Below are positions 1-8,375 of a stretch of 8,554 nt of DNA, piece by piece (positions within the stretch are counted from its first letter, which is position 1; every line of letters starts with the position of its first letter). The translations under genes and the position numbers were made by a program. This DNA is from Giesbergeria sp. (GTDB lineage Bacteria; Pseudomonadota; Gammaproteobacteria; Burkholderiales; Burkholderiaceae_C). The DNA lies in NCBI GenBank assembly GCA_017987055.1, contig JAGNUJ010000064.1:1-8554 (forward strand), written 5' to 3'. Below the pieces are notes generated by a model. It saw only the letters and a list, made by a program, of their open reading frames with translations, was not told the DNA's origin and did not search any database.

Positions 1-1481
1 GGCGAGTTTTCCAAAATTTGGTGGTCAAAAAAATGCTGCAAAAACAGCGGGTTCTCGTTGACGCTGCGGATGGCGTCGGCCAGCAAAGCGGCCTGCGATT
101 CTTCTTCGCGCCCAGCGACAACGATGCGCGCGCCACAAAAAAACACCAGCGCTTGCATCAGCTTTTGCCGCGTGCGCGGCTCGGTGATGCTGTCAAAGTT
201 GTCGGTGGCCACTGCCAGCAGCGCGCGCACCAGCAGCACTTCGGGGCGCAGCAAATAGCTGTCAAAACCGCTGGTGGTGTAGGGCAGGCCGGCGGCCAGC
301 AGGCGGTTTTCCAGCTCGACCGACTGGTGCGGGTGGCGCAGCAGCACGGCAAAGTCGGCCATGTTGGCGCGCGGCTGCGCGCTCCACGCCAGCGCTTGCG
401 CCACCACCAAATCAGCGCATTCGTCCGCCGTGTCGTAGGCCAGCAGCGTGACGCGGGTGTCGTGCGCCGCCAGCGAGCTGTAGTCCTTGTGCGCCAGCCG
501 CCCCGCTTTGACCGCCAGCTTGGCACCAAAGCGGTGGCTGGGCGTCAGCGGCAGGCGCTGCACGCTGCGGCCAGTGCGCTGGGCGATGGCCTCGCCCATG
601 AAGGCGCTGTCGGCACCGCTGGCGCTGTAAATCACTTGGTCGCGGTCGCCGACGCCGCAGAAGAAGGTTTTGGTGGTGGTCAGCAACTCTTGCAGCACGC
701 GAAACGCGGCTTGGTTGACGTCGTGCATCTCATCGACCAGCAGCACCCGCAGCGCGCGTGGCCACAGGCGCAGCTGCTGCACCGCGCCGCCTTGCTCCAG
801 CCACAGCGCGAGGTCATAGGTCGCATCGCCCACGCCCTGAAACTGCGGCTGGTCGGTCAGCTCGCGCCGGCGGATGCGCTCGAACGCCAAAAACACTTTC
901 AGCTGGGTGTAGTCGATGCCCAGCGCGCCGGCGTAGTCGGGCGAGGGGCTGGCGTCGCCCCGCTCCAGCGCGTCTTTCATCGTGCCTTTGAGCCACGCGG
1001 CGCGCTGCAAAAAAGCTTCGACAAAGCCGCTGTCGCCCAGACTGGGCAGCGCCAAATCCTCCGGCCAGCGCTCGCCTTCGCTGTCCTGCACGCGCTCTAC
1101 CGCCTCCCAGACGAAGGGCTGCAGCTCTTCCAGCGTGCTGTATGGCGTGGCGGGACGGTCTAGCGTCTCTTGCAGCAGCTGCGCGCAAAAGTCTTCAAAC
1201 CGCGTGATGCGAAAGCGCTGCGCCACCGGTGCCGGCACCCCCACTTTGAGCAGCGCGGCGCGCAGCGCTTGGCAGGCGCTGGCCGTGTGGGTCAGCGCCA
1301 AGAAGTCTTCCGGGCGGATGCCGCGCGCCCAGCCCTCGGCCATGCGCAGCGCCAGCGTGGTGGTCTTGGCCGCGCCGGCGTTGGCCTCAATCAGCAGGGT
1401 TTGGGCGCTGGCGGTTTGCACCGCCAGTTGCTGCGGCGTCGGCGTGATGCGTTTGGCGGTGAATTGCGGGCTAGGTGACAT
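1..1481 (-). CDS. UvrD/Rep-like superfamily 1 helicase, N-terminal part
   Basis: The first 493 codons are visible; the C-terminus is beyond the left edge. It is an SF1A DNA helicase by motif order: a Q-motif-like TPTPQQLAVQ (residues 13-22), Walker A EANAGAAKTTTLAL (Lys39, Thr40), then LLVDEMHDVNQAAF (Asp250, Glu251; UvrD normally has DEFQD). Next come GDRDQVIYSASGADSAF (278-294; UvrD normally GDxxQsIY..RGA), LTPSHRFGAKLA (His316, Arg317), and a 2A segment VLLRHPHQSVELENRLLAAG. Such enzymes unwind DNA 3' to 5' in repair, replication or plasmid processing. The second Gly of GxGKT is Ala38. The start is well supported: an in-frame TAG sits three codons upstream and the next in-frame ATG lies after Walker A. 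It overlaps jetD by 11 bp without a clear ribosome-binding site, suggesting coupled translation with the Wadjet operon. No fused nuclease domain is visible, but one could follow outside the window. Confidence 0.88.
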   Translation of the reverse strand, partial: MSPSPQFTAKRITPTPQQLAVQTASAQTLLIEANAGAAKTTTLALRMAEGWARGIRPEDFLALTHTASACQALRAALLKVGVPAPVAQRFRITRFEDFCAQLLQETLDRPATPYSTLEELQPFVWEAVERVQDSEGERWPEDLALPSLGDSGFVEAFLQRAAWLKGTMKDALERGDASPSPDYAGALGIDYTQLKVFLAFERIRRRELTDQPQFQGVGDATYDLALWLEQGGAVQQLRLWPRALRVLLVDEMHDVNQAAFRVLQELLTTTKTFFCGVGDRDQVIYSASGADSAFMGEAIAQRTGRSVQRLPLTPSHRFGAKLAVKAGRLAHKDYSSLAAHDTRVTLLAYDTADECADLVVAQALAWSAQPRANMADFAVLLRHPHQSVELENRLLAAGLPYTTSGFDSYLLRPEVLLVRALLAVATDNFDSITEPRTRQKLMQALVFFCGARIVVAGREEESQAALLADAIRSVNENPLFLQHFFDHQILENS

Positions 1482-2730
1482 GGCTATCTATCGGCAAGAG
1501 GTGGGTTAAGGCCTGCTGCACCCAGCCAAAGCCGATGCGCTCTTGTTCCAGTCGCAGTTGCACTTGTGGTTGTGTTTGCCATTGGTGCTGGCGCAGGCCG
1601 TCGAACAGCGCGGCCTCTGCCGCTGTTAAGCGCGGCAAGTCGTGCAGCACGGGCGTCGGCTCTTGTCCCCAGTGGGCGCGGTGCGCCAGCAGGGTGGCTT
1701 CGTCCATCAGCAGCGATTGGGCGTGCGGCACGCTGGCGCGCAGTTGGTCAAGTATGGCCAAGCCGTGCGTGTCGATGTCGCCCCAGTAATGCACGGCGCA
1801 GCGCTGCAGCCAGTGCGTCCCGGCCAGCGCCGCAAAACCGTAGCCGGCGCCAAACACCACCAAGCTGCCTTGCACCGGCGGAAAGGTCAGAAAGTTGATT
1901 TCGTTCTCGGTAATAAACACCCGGCGCACGGCGGGTGCCAGCGCAGCAAAAGCGCTGTGCGTGATGCTGATGTCCGCGCCCAGCGGTTGCAAACCGTCCG
2001 GCGGTGCATCCAGCCAGCGCAAGCGCACCCGCAGCGGCTTGTCTTGAAAGCCGTAGCGCCGGGCAAATTGGCCGATGCCGCTGGCGCTGGTGTCGATGGA
2101 CTTAGCTGGCAGGGCGATGTCCAGCCACTCGGTCAGCACGCTGAGGTGGGATTCGATGAATTTGCTGTCCACGCCGGCAATGTCCACTTGGCGCAGGTAG
2201 ATGCCGGGGCGCGGGTGCGTTTGCAGCCAAGCGACTACTGCCAGCAACTGCGGCCAGACGGCAGCCAGTGACAGCGCCGCCAGCGGTCGCCGCGCTAGCC
2301 ACGGCAACAGCGCGGGCTGTGCGCTGCGGGTGGCCGCGACCAAACCGGAAAACTGCTGCGCGTCGCGGCTTTTGCCCAGCCATGCAATGGCGGCGCCCAG
2401 CGAGTCCAGCCACACCGCCTCGGGCAGGCTTTGCTGGCCGACTTCGCGGTGGCGCAGTTCGCGCTCTTGCAGGCGGTAGGGGCCGGCGTGTTGGCGCAGC
2501 TCTGCCGCCCATTGGCGCACTTCAGCAAAGCGCGGACTGAGGTCGCTGGAGCTGGGCGCGGCCAACTTCAAGCGCAGCGGCCAGCCGGGTGGCTCGGGTG
2601 GCGCGGGTAAGTCAGGTTGCGCTGATAAATCGACCAAGGGAGCCAGCAGCGCGCCTTTGTCCCACAGCTTGCGCACTTGGGCGCGCAGCGCGGCCGAGTC
2701 AGTCCACGCCGTTGCCATCGCCATCGCCAT
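1471..2730 (-). CDS. jetD: Wadjet protein JetD (DUF3322-DUF2220, Toprim nuclease)
   Basis: This 419-residue protein is the Wadjet nuclease subunit, which cleaves plasmid DNA once the JetABC motor has extruded it. The N-terminal DUF3322 part includes [11 protein letters not shown] near residue 20 and the family motif [16 protein letters not shown] at about 181-196. Next comes [20 protein letters not shown], which opens the DUF2220 part. The Toprim-like metal site is visible as TENEINF (Glu275 and Glu277) and [13 protein letters not shown] (Asp318, Asp320, His322). The fold is related to the Spo11/topoisomerase VI A subunit family, and the acidic residues expected for Mg-dependent cleavage are present. 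Three ATGs (2730, 2724, 2718) could start it and none has a strong ribosome-binding site, so translational coupling to jetC is likely; the longest form is given. The stop lies inside the downstream helicase gene. Confidence 0.93.
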   Translation of the reverse strand: MAMAMATAWTDSAALRAQVRKLWDKGALLAPLVDLSAQPDLPAPPEPPGWPLRLKLAAPSSSDLSPRFAEVRQWAAELRQHAGPYRLQERELRHREVGQQSLPEAVWLDSLGAAIAWLGKSRDAQQFSGLVAATRSAQPALLPWLARRPLAALSLAAVWPQLLAVVAWLQTHPRPGIYLRQVDIAGVDSKFIESHLSVLTEWLDIALPAKSIDTSASGIGQFARRYGFQDKPLRVRLRWLDAPPDGLQPLGADISITHSAFAALAPAVRRVFITENEINFLTFPPVQGSLVVFGAGYGFAALAGTHWLQRCAVHYWGDIDTHGLAILDQLRASVPHAQSLLMDEATLLAHRAHWGQEPTPVLHDLPRLTAAEAALFDGLRQHQWQTQPQVQLRLEQERIGFGWVQQALTHLLPIDSHVT

Positions 2731-5700
2731 CGTTCTTATCGGCCGCCTGCAGCGCCTGCGCCACGCTGCTCAGGCGTTCGCGCTCGGTGCTGTAGTCCTC
2801 GATTTGCAACATCCGCAGTTGCGAGTCCTGCCCCTGCGGGTTGGAGACAAAGCCGACGCTGGACACAAACGGCTCAATGATGTGGATTTTTTGCAGCGGC
2901 GTGATGATCAGCAGTTGCAAATTGAGCTTGCGAAACAGCTCCAGCCCGTATTGCGCCGACTCGTCCGAGCCGCGGCCAAACGCCTCGTCAATGACGACAA
3001 AGCGAAAGCTGCGCGAGCGGGTTTCGCCCCACGCCAAGCCAAATTGGTAGGCCAAACTGGCGGCGAGGATGGTGTAGGCCAGTTTTTCTTTCTGCCCGCC
3101 CGACTTGCCGCCCGAGTCTGAGTAGTGCTCGTGCTCGCGGCCATCGTCGCGCCAGCGCTCGCTGGCTGAAAACACAAAGGCGTTGCGCACGTCGGTGACT
3201 TTGGCTGTCCAGCGCTTGTCGTGTTCGGTGAAGCCTTCGCGCCCGCGCAGGCGTTCGATGATGGCTTTGACCTGCAAAAATTTGGCTTCGGAATACTGGC
3301 CGTCGCCCGCCGTTGCATCACCCGATACGCCTGAAGTCCCCGACATCTCGCCCGATAAGCAGGCGCGCAGTTGCGAGACAAAGTCGCGCACCTCGGCATC
3401 GGTGCTGGGTTGGGCTTCCAGCACGATGAAGCGCCCGGGGGTGTAGTCAATCTGCACCAGCGATTGGTTGATGCGCTCGATGCGCTCTTTGATGGTCTCG
3501 CGCTCGCGGTTGAGCTGCGAGTTGAACTGCGCTACCTCGTTGATGGTGTTTTCGTTCAGCAGCGCTTTGAACTGTTCGTCAAAGCGCGGCAAGTCGTCGG
3601 CGTTGAGCTGGCGCAGCAGGCTGCGGTACTCGTCAGCCGAGGCGACTGCCACATCAATTTCTTGCGTTTTCAGCGGATAGCGCGTGTTGAAGATGCGCAT
3701 GGCCGCGATGATTTTTTCGAGCAGGCGGTTGCTGCGCGCGTTCTCATTCTGGATGCTGCTGTTGAGTTGGAGATTGAGTTCGCGCTCGCGGGCATCACAG
3801 TTTTCAATCGACAGCGCCGGGCCGGTGTGCGCCTTTTGTAGCGTCGCCAGTTGCCGGGTAATGCGCGGGTCGGGCGTGGTTGGGATGTCTGTTGCTGTGA
3901 GTGCCTGCGTTTGCTGTTGCAGCGTTTTCATGTCGCTGATTTTTTGCTCCGTTTTGGAGCGTTGATCGCGGTGCTGGTCGCAGCGGGCTTCGGTAGTTGT
4001 TAGCTCTTGCTCAAGGTTTTTCAGCCGCTCGGTCAGCGCTTGCAGCAGGTTGGATGAGGCTTGCAGCTGCTGGCGCTCGTCGTCCAAGTGTTTGATTTCT
4101 AGCGCCAGCGTGCGCCAGTCCAGCTCGCGCCAGTCGCGAAACTCGACCAGTTTGTCCAGCGCGCTCAGGCGTTCTTGGGCTGTGTCTTGGCTGCGCTGCA
4201 GCTCGGCCACCTTGGCGCCCATCTCGCCCAAGCGGGCTTCGAGCACGCGCGCTTGCGCTTCCAGCGCGGCCAGTTTGGCGCTGTTGCTCCAACCCAGCAC
4301 ATAGCGGCGCCGGTCGTCCAAGCGGTGGCGGTCGTCTTTTTCGTGGCGCTCGCCGCCGTAGCCGCCTTTGCTTTGGCCGGTGCGGGTGATGGCGGCGGTT
4401 TCGCGGCGAAACTGCTCTTGGCTGCTGCAGCAGACGACGTTAAAGCGCTGCCACAGCGCCTGCTCCAGCCAGGGGTAAAACGGCGATTCGGGCTGCAGGG
4501 TGAGTTTGTGGACTAGCGCATCGGGGTGCGACTCGGGCAGTTGCGCGGTGTTGCTGGCACTGCTGGCGTTGCCGCCCTTTTTCAGGCGCACTTTGAAATA
4601 CACCAGCCGGCCTTGCAGCTTGGTGCTGTCCACCCACTCTGCCACGCGGGCGTAGTGCGCCTCGGGCACCAGCAGCGCTAGCGCAAAGCCGCGCATCAGC
4701 CGCTCGGCGGCGCCTTCCCAGTCGCGCTCGCTGCTGCGCACTTCAATCAATTCGCCGGCGAATGGCATCGCCGCTTCGTTCAAATCCAGCGCTTGGCACA
4801 GCGCTGCGCGGATGGCAATTTGCTGTGTGTCGATGTTGCTGCGCCGCCCGCGCAGGCTGGTGATATCCGCGGCCAGCGCTGTGTGCGTGCGCCGGCTCTC
4901 CAGCAGCGCGGCGCTTTCTTCGACCAAATCGTTTTGCAGCTCGCTGCTGGTGTTTTTGGCCTGTTCGCGCAGGTCTAAGCAGACTTGCTGCTGCGCCAGC
5001 AGGTCTTCGGCGCTGCCCACTTGCAGCAGGCTGAGCTGTTGGCGCAGTTCGTCATAGCGCGCAGCGTTGCGTTGGCGGCGGGTTTGCTCGGTTTGCTGGC
5101 GCTGGATTTGCTGTTCTAGCTGCGCCAGACGGTTGCCGCCGTTCTGCGCTATGGCCAAGTTCAGCTCTTGCGCTTGGCCGCGTTGCAGGTTGCGCTGCGC
5201 TTCCCATTTTTGGACTTTGGCTTCTTCGTTGGCCAGCGACTCGCTCAGGCTGAGCAGGCGCGCGGCAATCAGCCCGTGCTTTAACTCAGCAAAGTGCGGC
5301 CGCAGCGCCTCGCGGCAGGCGCGCAGCAGGGCGGTGCTGTCTTGCAATTGCGCGTGCTGGTCGCAGTCCGCCACCAGCGGTGCCAGCAGGGTGACTTGCT
5401 CTTTGGCGTCCAGCACGGCAGCGTGGGCGCGGCTCAAGTCGTCAAAGTGCGCAATCAGCGCCTGAATGCGCGGCGCGACGTCAAACGGCTCCAACATATG
5501 GCGGCGCACAAAGTCGGTCAGGTTGCCAACCGATTTCATCGACACGGTTTGGTGGAACAGCTCCAGCGCTTGCTCGCCCTCGATGCCAAAGCGGCGGCGA
5601 AAGTGCGCGCTGTAGGGCGGAAAGCTGTCAAACAGCACCGCACCGCCTTTGCGCAGCCGCGTGCGCAGGGCGGTGACGGTGGTGCCAAAGTTGGCAAAGT

Positions 5701-6181
5701 CAGCGGTAATCGACAAAGCTTTGTCGCTGGCCACGTACAGGCGCTCGGGCTGGCCGAGTGCGTCTTTCAGCGCAAACACCTGCGCCAGCGTGACAGTTTG
5801 GTCAAACCCGGCGTTGTGGAACACGCCCAAGATGACCGAGTAGCTGCTGGCATCGCGCAGCGCCACCGGTTTGGCGTTGCCGCCAGCGGCGTTGCGCTCT
5901 GATTTGTAGTGCCCCAGCACGTAGGAGCGCAGCGTGCGCTCTTTGGCATCCGCTCCGGCTGCCTTGTTGTAGGCGACGCGATGCGCTGGCACCAGCAGCG
6001 TGGTCAGCGCATCGACCAGCGTCGATTTGCCCGAGCCGATATCACCGGTCAGCAGGCTGTTGCGCCCTTGCAGGTCGAGCGACCACACCCGCTGGTGGAA
6101 GGTGCCCCAGTTGAGCACCTCCAACCGCTGCAGCCGAAAACCGGCCAGCGCGGTGGGTTCATCCGTTGTCGTCGTTGGCAT
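2699..6181 (-). CDS. jetC: Wadjet protein JetC (SMC/MukB-like ATPase)
   Basis: This 1160-residue protein is the SMC-like motor of Wadjet. It dimerises, hydrolyses ATP and drives DNA loop extrusion with JetA and JetB. An N-terminal head segment begins [15 protein letters not shown] and holds the Walker A motif GDIGSGKS (residues 46-53, Lys52). Long Gln/Leu/Arg-rich coiled coils cover roughly 290-455 and 635-760, with further helical segments to about 935. Between them, about 455-620, is a hinge-like region containing [20 protein letters not shown] and [14 protein letters not shown], followed by RHEKDDR and [14 protein letters not shown]. The C-terminal head has an ABC signature region [20 protein letters not shown] (SGGQ at 1027-1030) and Walker [15 protein letters not shown] (Asp1065, Glu1066). 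All catalytic motifs look intact, so the ATPase should be active. A Gly/Ser-rich insert at about 942-962 precedes the signature domain. The stop lies inside jetD. SbcC/Rad50-type ATPases are related but lack these DUF3375/DUF4194/DUF2220 neighbours. Confidence 0.95.
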   Translation of the reverse strand: MPTTTTDEPTALAGFRLQRLEVLNWGTFHQRVWSLDLQGRNSLLTGDIGSGKSTLVDALTTLLVPAHRVAYNKAAGADAKERTLRSYVLGHYKSERNAAGGNAKPVALRDASSYSVILGVFHNAGFDQTVTLAQVFALKDALGQPERLYVASDKALSITADFANFGTTVTALRTRLRKGGAVLFDSFPPYSAHFRRRFGIEGEQALELFHQTVSMKSVGNLTDFVRRHMLEPFDVAPRIQALIAHFDDLSRAHAAVLDAKEQVTLLAPLVADCDQHAQLQDSTALLRACREALRPHFAELKHGLIAARLLSLSESLANEEAKVQKWEAQRNLQRGQAQELNLAIAQNGGNRLAQLEQQIQRQQTEQTRRQRNAARYDELRQQLSLLQVGSAEDLLAQQQVCLDLREQAKNTSSELQNDLVEESAALLESRRTHTALAADITSLRGRRSNIDTQQIAIRAALCQALDLNEAAMPFAGELIEVRSSERDWEGAAERLMRGFALALLVPEAHYARVAEWVDSTKLQGRLVYFKVRLKKGGNASSASNTAQLPESHPDALVHKLTLQPESPFYPWLEQALWQRFNVVCCSSQEQFRRETAAITRTGQSKGGYGGERHEKDDRHRLDDRRRYVLGWSNSAKLAALEAQARVLEARLGEMGAKVAELQRSQDTAQERLSALDKLVEFRDWRELDWRTLALEIKHLDDERQQLQASSNLLQALTERLKNLEQELTTTEARCDQHRDQRSKTEQKISDMKTLQQQTQALTATDIPTTPDPRITRQLATLQKAHTGPALSIENCDARERELNLQLNSSIQNENARSNRLLEKIIAAMRIFNTRYPLKTQEIDVAVASADEYRSLLRQLNADDLPRFDEQFKALLNENTINEVAQFNSQLNRERETIKERIERINQSLVQIDYTPGRFIVLEAQPSTDAEVRDFVSQLRACLSGEMSGTSGVSGDATAGDGQYSEAKFLQVKAIIERLRGREGFTEHDKRWTAKVTDVRNAFVFSASERWRDDGREHEHYSDSGGKSGGQKEKLAYTILAASLAYQFGLAWGETRSRSFRFVVIDEAFGRGSDESAQYGLELFRKLNLQLLIITPLQKIHIIEPFVSSVGFVSNPQGQDSQLRMLQIEDYSTERERLSSVAQALQAADKNDGDGDGNGVD
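2714..2731 (-). repeat. Three-copy hexanucleotide repeat spanning the JetC tail and JetD start
   Basis: On the plus strand GCCATC occurs three times in perfect tandem; the coding strand reads GATGGC three times. It lies in the jetC/jetD overlap and is read in two frames. In JetC it gives Asp-Gly pairs ([11 protein letters not shown] at the C-terminus). In JetD it gives Met-Ala pairs (MAMAMATAW), with in-frame ATG codons starting at 2730, 2724 and 2718. Gain or loss of a unit would preserve both frames while changing the number of JetD start codons. Confidence 0.85.
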
Positions 6182-6926
6182 CGTCGGCCTCGCCTTCCTT
6201 GCTGCTGGATGCAGTTGTGGTCACTGGTGCCGCCACTTGCGCTTGGTATTCCTGCAAGCGCTGGTCGAAGTCGGCCAGCCACTGCGCATCGACAAAGGCT
6301 TTCAAAATGCGGCGCACTTCAAACGCCGCTTCTTGGCCGGCGCTGCTGGGTTTCAAGCGGCGGACAAAGCCCAGCTCGACCACTTTGTTCAGGTGCGTGT
6401 CCATCTGGTCGATGAGGCGTGATTCGTTCGAGCCAGTGGGCAGAAAAATCCGCATCAGCTCGATCACCTGACCGCGCGACAGCACCAGCCGCGTCTCGCC
6501 GCCGCTGGCATCAAACTCGGCCAGCTTTTTGCGCAGCAGCGCCAGCAGCAGGCTGATCGGAAAGCTCAACTGCTGGCGGCGCACCAAGCGCGGCAGCTTG
6601 GGTGCGCTGTCGCTGTTGCCGTCGCTGTTGGCCTCAGCCTCGTCCTCTTTATCGCTGTCGGGGCGGGAGCGCAAAAAGGCATAGCCCTCGGCCTCGTCGA
6701 TGTGCAGCTCCAGCGCCAGCACCGCCACGTAGTCCATCATGCGGGCGCGCTGTTGCAGCAGAACAGTCCACAGCGCAGGGTCGTCTTCGCGGTAGACCAC
6801 GCCTTTGAGCAGCGGCACCACGGCGGCGCTCAGTGCGTACTCGGGTGCGGGTGCGGGTGCATGCTGCGCGTTGGGAGCGTCGAGCGTATCGTTGTCTAGG
6901 TCACCTAAGAGTGGCAAGAGTGGCAT
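6159..6926 (-). CDS. jetB: Wadjet protein JetB (DUF4194, KITE-like subunit)
   Basis: This 255-residue protein matches DUF4194, the JetB subunit. In Wadjet complexes JetB is a dimeric tandem winged-helix (KITE, MukE-like) protein that binds the JetA kleisin and helps contact DNA. Visible hallmarks are [15 protein letters not shown] (residues 39-53) and [14 protein letters not shown] (73-86). Winged-helix-like segments follow: [20 protein letters not shown], then [15 protein letters not shown], then [21 protein letters not shown]. Low-complexity parts are an Ala-Pro repeat near residues 23-28, an acidic Asp/Glu/Ser-rich stretch at about 90-107, and an acidic tail ending DDANDDNG. These are probably flexible linkers. 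The start is fixed by adjacency to the jetA stop and a good ribosome-binding site. The gene's 3' end overlaps jetC by 23 bp. Confidence 0.92.
   Translation of the reverse strand: MPLLPLLGDLDNDTLDAPNAQHAPAPAPEYALSAAVVPLLKGVVYREDDPALWTVLLQQRARMMDYVAVLALELHIDEAEGYAFLRSRPDSDKEDEAEANSDGNSDSAPKLPRLVRRQQLSFPISLLLALLRKKLAEFDASGGETRLVLSRGQVIELMRIFLPTGSNESRLIDQMDTHLNKVVELGFVRRLKPSSAGQEAAFEVRRILKAFVDAQWLADFDQRLQEYQAQVAAPVTTTASSSKEGEADDANDDNG
6188..6200 (-). promoter_or_regulatory. Ribosome-binding site region for jetC
   Basis: The minus strand reads AAGGAAGGCGAGG, then CCGACG, then the jetC ATG. The GAGG core is six bases from the start codon, and the purine-rich AAGGAAGG lies just upstream. It lies within the jetB coding sequence, upstream of the overlap. 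It is the strongest ribosome-binding site I see in the operon and supports the chosen JetC start. Confidence 0.65.
6843..6860 (-). repeat. Three-copy hexanucleotide repeat in jetB
   Basis: On the plus strand GGGTGC is repeated three times in perfect tandem. On the coding strand (GCACCC) it encodes three Ala-Pro pairs near residues 23-28 of JetB, in an apparently disordered N-terminal extension. Copy-number change would leave the frame intact. Confidence 0.8.
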
Positions 6927-8375
6927 TTATGGCCTCACAAAAAGAATGCGTGCCACGGTGGCGCTGCGCGGCGTGCCATCAGCGCTGACCCAGTGGATGG
7001 TTTCTTGCACTGACTCATCGAGCGCCGTTTGCACCGCGCCGCTGCTGGCCAGTTGCAAATACGCCACCAGCTCGCCCAGTCCGTGTTGCAGCGGGCGCAG
7101 TTGCAGCAACTCGCCCAAGCTGATGTGCGCGCGCGTTTGCAGCGACTGGCGAATGTGCTGCGCTAGCGCGGCTTTGTCGATGCGCACTTGCTCAAACAGC
7201 GCCTGCGCGTCGCCCTCGGCGTGGCCGGCTGCTAGCTTGGTAGCGGTTAGCGCAGTTTTGGTTGGGGCGCGGTACAGCGGGCGCTCCAGCGGCAAATCAA
7301 CCTCGGGGTGCAGCGCGTCGATGGCGTGGATGGCACCCGTGGGCGGCGCGCTGCGCAGCGCCAGCGCCCGCACCTCAATGCCCCGCAGCAAATCCATGAT
7401 GCGGCGGTTTTCTAGCCACGCTTGGTCGTCCAAAAACCGCCGCAATTGCTGCGACAGTTGCGCCACGGTGCGCTGCGCGTGTTCGCCTGCGTCCAGCCAG
7501 TCGTAGTGCACGCGGCGCAGCCGGGGGTTGGGCTCCAGCGCGGCCACCGGCTCCAGCGCCAGCACGCGGTCAAGCAAATGGCTCAGCTCGTCTTGGCGCG
7601 ACTGCGACATCAAAAACCCCCAAAACGCCCGAAAGCTCTTGCCTTGGTCGGAGTCGGTGATGGCATCGCGCTCGCCCAAAATGTCGCCCAGCAGCGTGCC
7701 CTTGGCGCCGTCCCACAGCGCAATGCGCTCGCGCATATTGCGGTCCAGCGTGCGAAAGTTTTGCTCCACTTCCCGAAAATCCGCCAACAACTCCCGCGCC
7801 AGTCCCGAGAACTGCTGAAAGCGCTCTTTCAGCGCCGTGTCGTCCAGCAGCGGCATTTGGCCGCTTTCGACCAGCGCGATGTCGGCATCCATCTCGGCGC
7901 GGCGTTTGTGCAGCTCGGCCAAGCGGGTTTGCGGGTTGGTGTCGCTGCCCTCGCTCATTTGCTGTAGCAGGCTAAACAGCGTCAGCAGGCGCGATTCGGT
8001 GCCGACAAAGGCGCGCTCGGACAGGCTGACCAGCCACGCCAGCGCCCGCTCGGTGGCGGGGGTCAGGTCAAAGTGTGGCTCGTCTGAGCCGGGTGGGTAA
8101 AACTTGCGCAACCAACCGGCGTCGTTGGCCGCCCAGTCGTTTAGATACTCGTTGGCGGGTTTGGGCGGCGCGTCGCCCCCCAAGCGCTCGCGCAGCGCGT
8201 ACAGCGTGTCGTTCAGCGCCTCGACCAAGTCCGACTGCGCCAGCACCCGCTGGTTGGGCGTGATGAATACCCGGTGCAAAAAGCTGGCCACCAGCGGCGC
8301 ATTTTTCGCCCGCAGCAAGCGCCACGCCGGGTGCTGCAGGCGCAGGGCTTCAAGGTCAAAGTAGTCCAGTGCCAT
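6927..8375 (-). CDS. jetA: Wadjet protein JetA (DUF3375, kleisin-like subunit)
   Basis: This 482-residue protein has the hallmarks of DUF3375, the JetA subunit of type I Wadjet. Its N-terminus carries HPAWRLLRA...APLVASFLHRVF (residues 15-37). A central helical part includes FRTLDRNMRERIALWDGAKG and ends near RAFWGFLMSQSRQDEL (about residues 205-263). A C-terminal region of about 130 residues closes with VARILFVRP. In characterised systems JetA is the kleisin: it bridges the JetC ATPase heads and binds JetB, giving a MukF-like role in a DNA loop-extruding complex. The length is normal for the family and there is no frameshift. The chosen ATG begins MALDYFDLEALRLQHPAW, the expected family start, although the ribosome-binding site in front of it is weak. 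It is the first gene of the four-gene jet operon, and its TAA stop abuts the jetB ATG with no spacer. Confidence 0.93.
   Translation of the reverse strand: MALDYFDLEALRLQHPAWRLLRAKNAPLVASFLHRVFITPNQRVLAQSDLVEALNDTLYALRERLGGDAPPKPANEYLNDWAANDAGWLRKFYPPGSDEPHFDLTPATERALAWLVSLSERAFVGTESRLLTLFSLLQQMSEGSDTNPQTRLAELHKRRAEMDADIALVESGQMPLLDDTALKERFQQFSGLARELLADFREVEQNFRTLDRNMRERIALWDGAKGTLLGDILGERDAITDSDQGKSFRAFWGFLMSQSRQDELSHLLDRVLALEPVAALEPNPRLRRVHYDWLDAGEHAQRTVAQLSQQLRRFLDDQAWLENRRIMDLLRGIEVRALALRSAPPTGAIHAIDALHPEVDLPLERPLYRAPTKTALTATKLAAGHAEGDAQALFEQVRIDKAALAQHIRQSLQTRAHISLGELLQLRPLQHGLGELVAYLQLASSGAVQTALDESVQETIHWVSADGTPRSATVARILFVRP
6933..6938 (-). promoter_or_regulatory. Ribosome-binding site for jetB
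   Basis: On the minus strand GTGAGG lies six bases before the jetB ATG. It sits within the last codons of jetA, so the jetA stop and jetB start are adjacent (TAAATG). This arrangement supports the chosen jetB start and suggests termination-reinitiation coupling, which would tie JetB synthesis to JetA synthesis. Confidence 0.6.

Noticed and set aside
18..1163. A 381-codon plus-strand open frame opposite the helicase
   Set aside because: It is rich in Gln, Arg, Ala, His and Val with no domain pattern, and it is fully antisense to a helicase with clear motifs. Long antisense frames are expected in high-G+C DNA with strong third-position bias.
1642..2271. A 209-codon plus-strand open frame opposite jetD
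   Set aside because: Composition is typical of an antisense shadow, with no recognisable motif, and it lies wholly within the well-supported jetD.
5294..5902. Several plus-strand frames opposite jetC, for example this 202-codon one
   Set aside because: They are mirror images of the JetC coding sequence with Gln/Arg/Val/Ala-biased composition and no domain pattern. JetC is supported by ATPase motifs across its length.
6805..7506. A 233-codon plus-strand frame across the jetA/jetB junction
   Set aside because: It is Ser/Ala/Arg/Cys-rich low-complexity translation antisense to two conserved Wadjet genes.
1471..8375. Alternative reading as an SbcCD or MukBEF housekeeping locus
   Set aside because: The JetC-like ATPase is flanked by DUF3375, DUF4194 and DUF3322-DUF2220 proteins, the Wadjet set. 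No SbcD-type phosphoesterase motifs or true MukF/MukE sequences are present.
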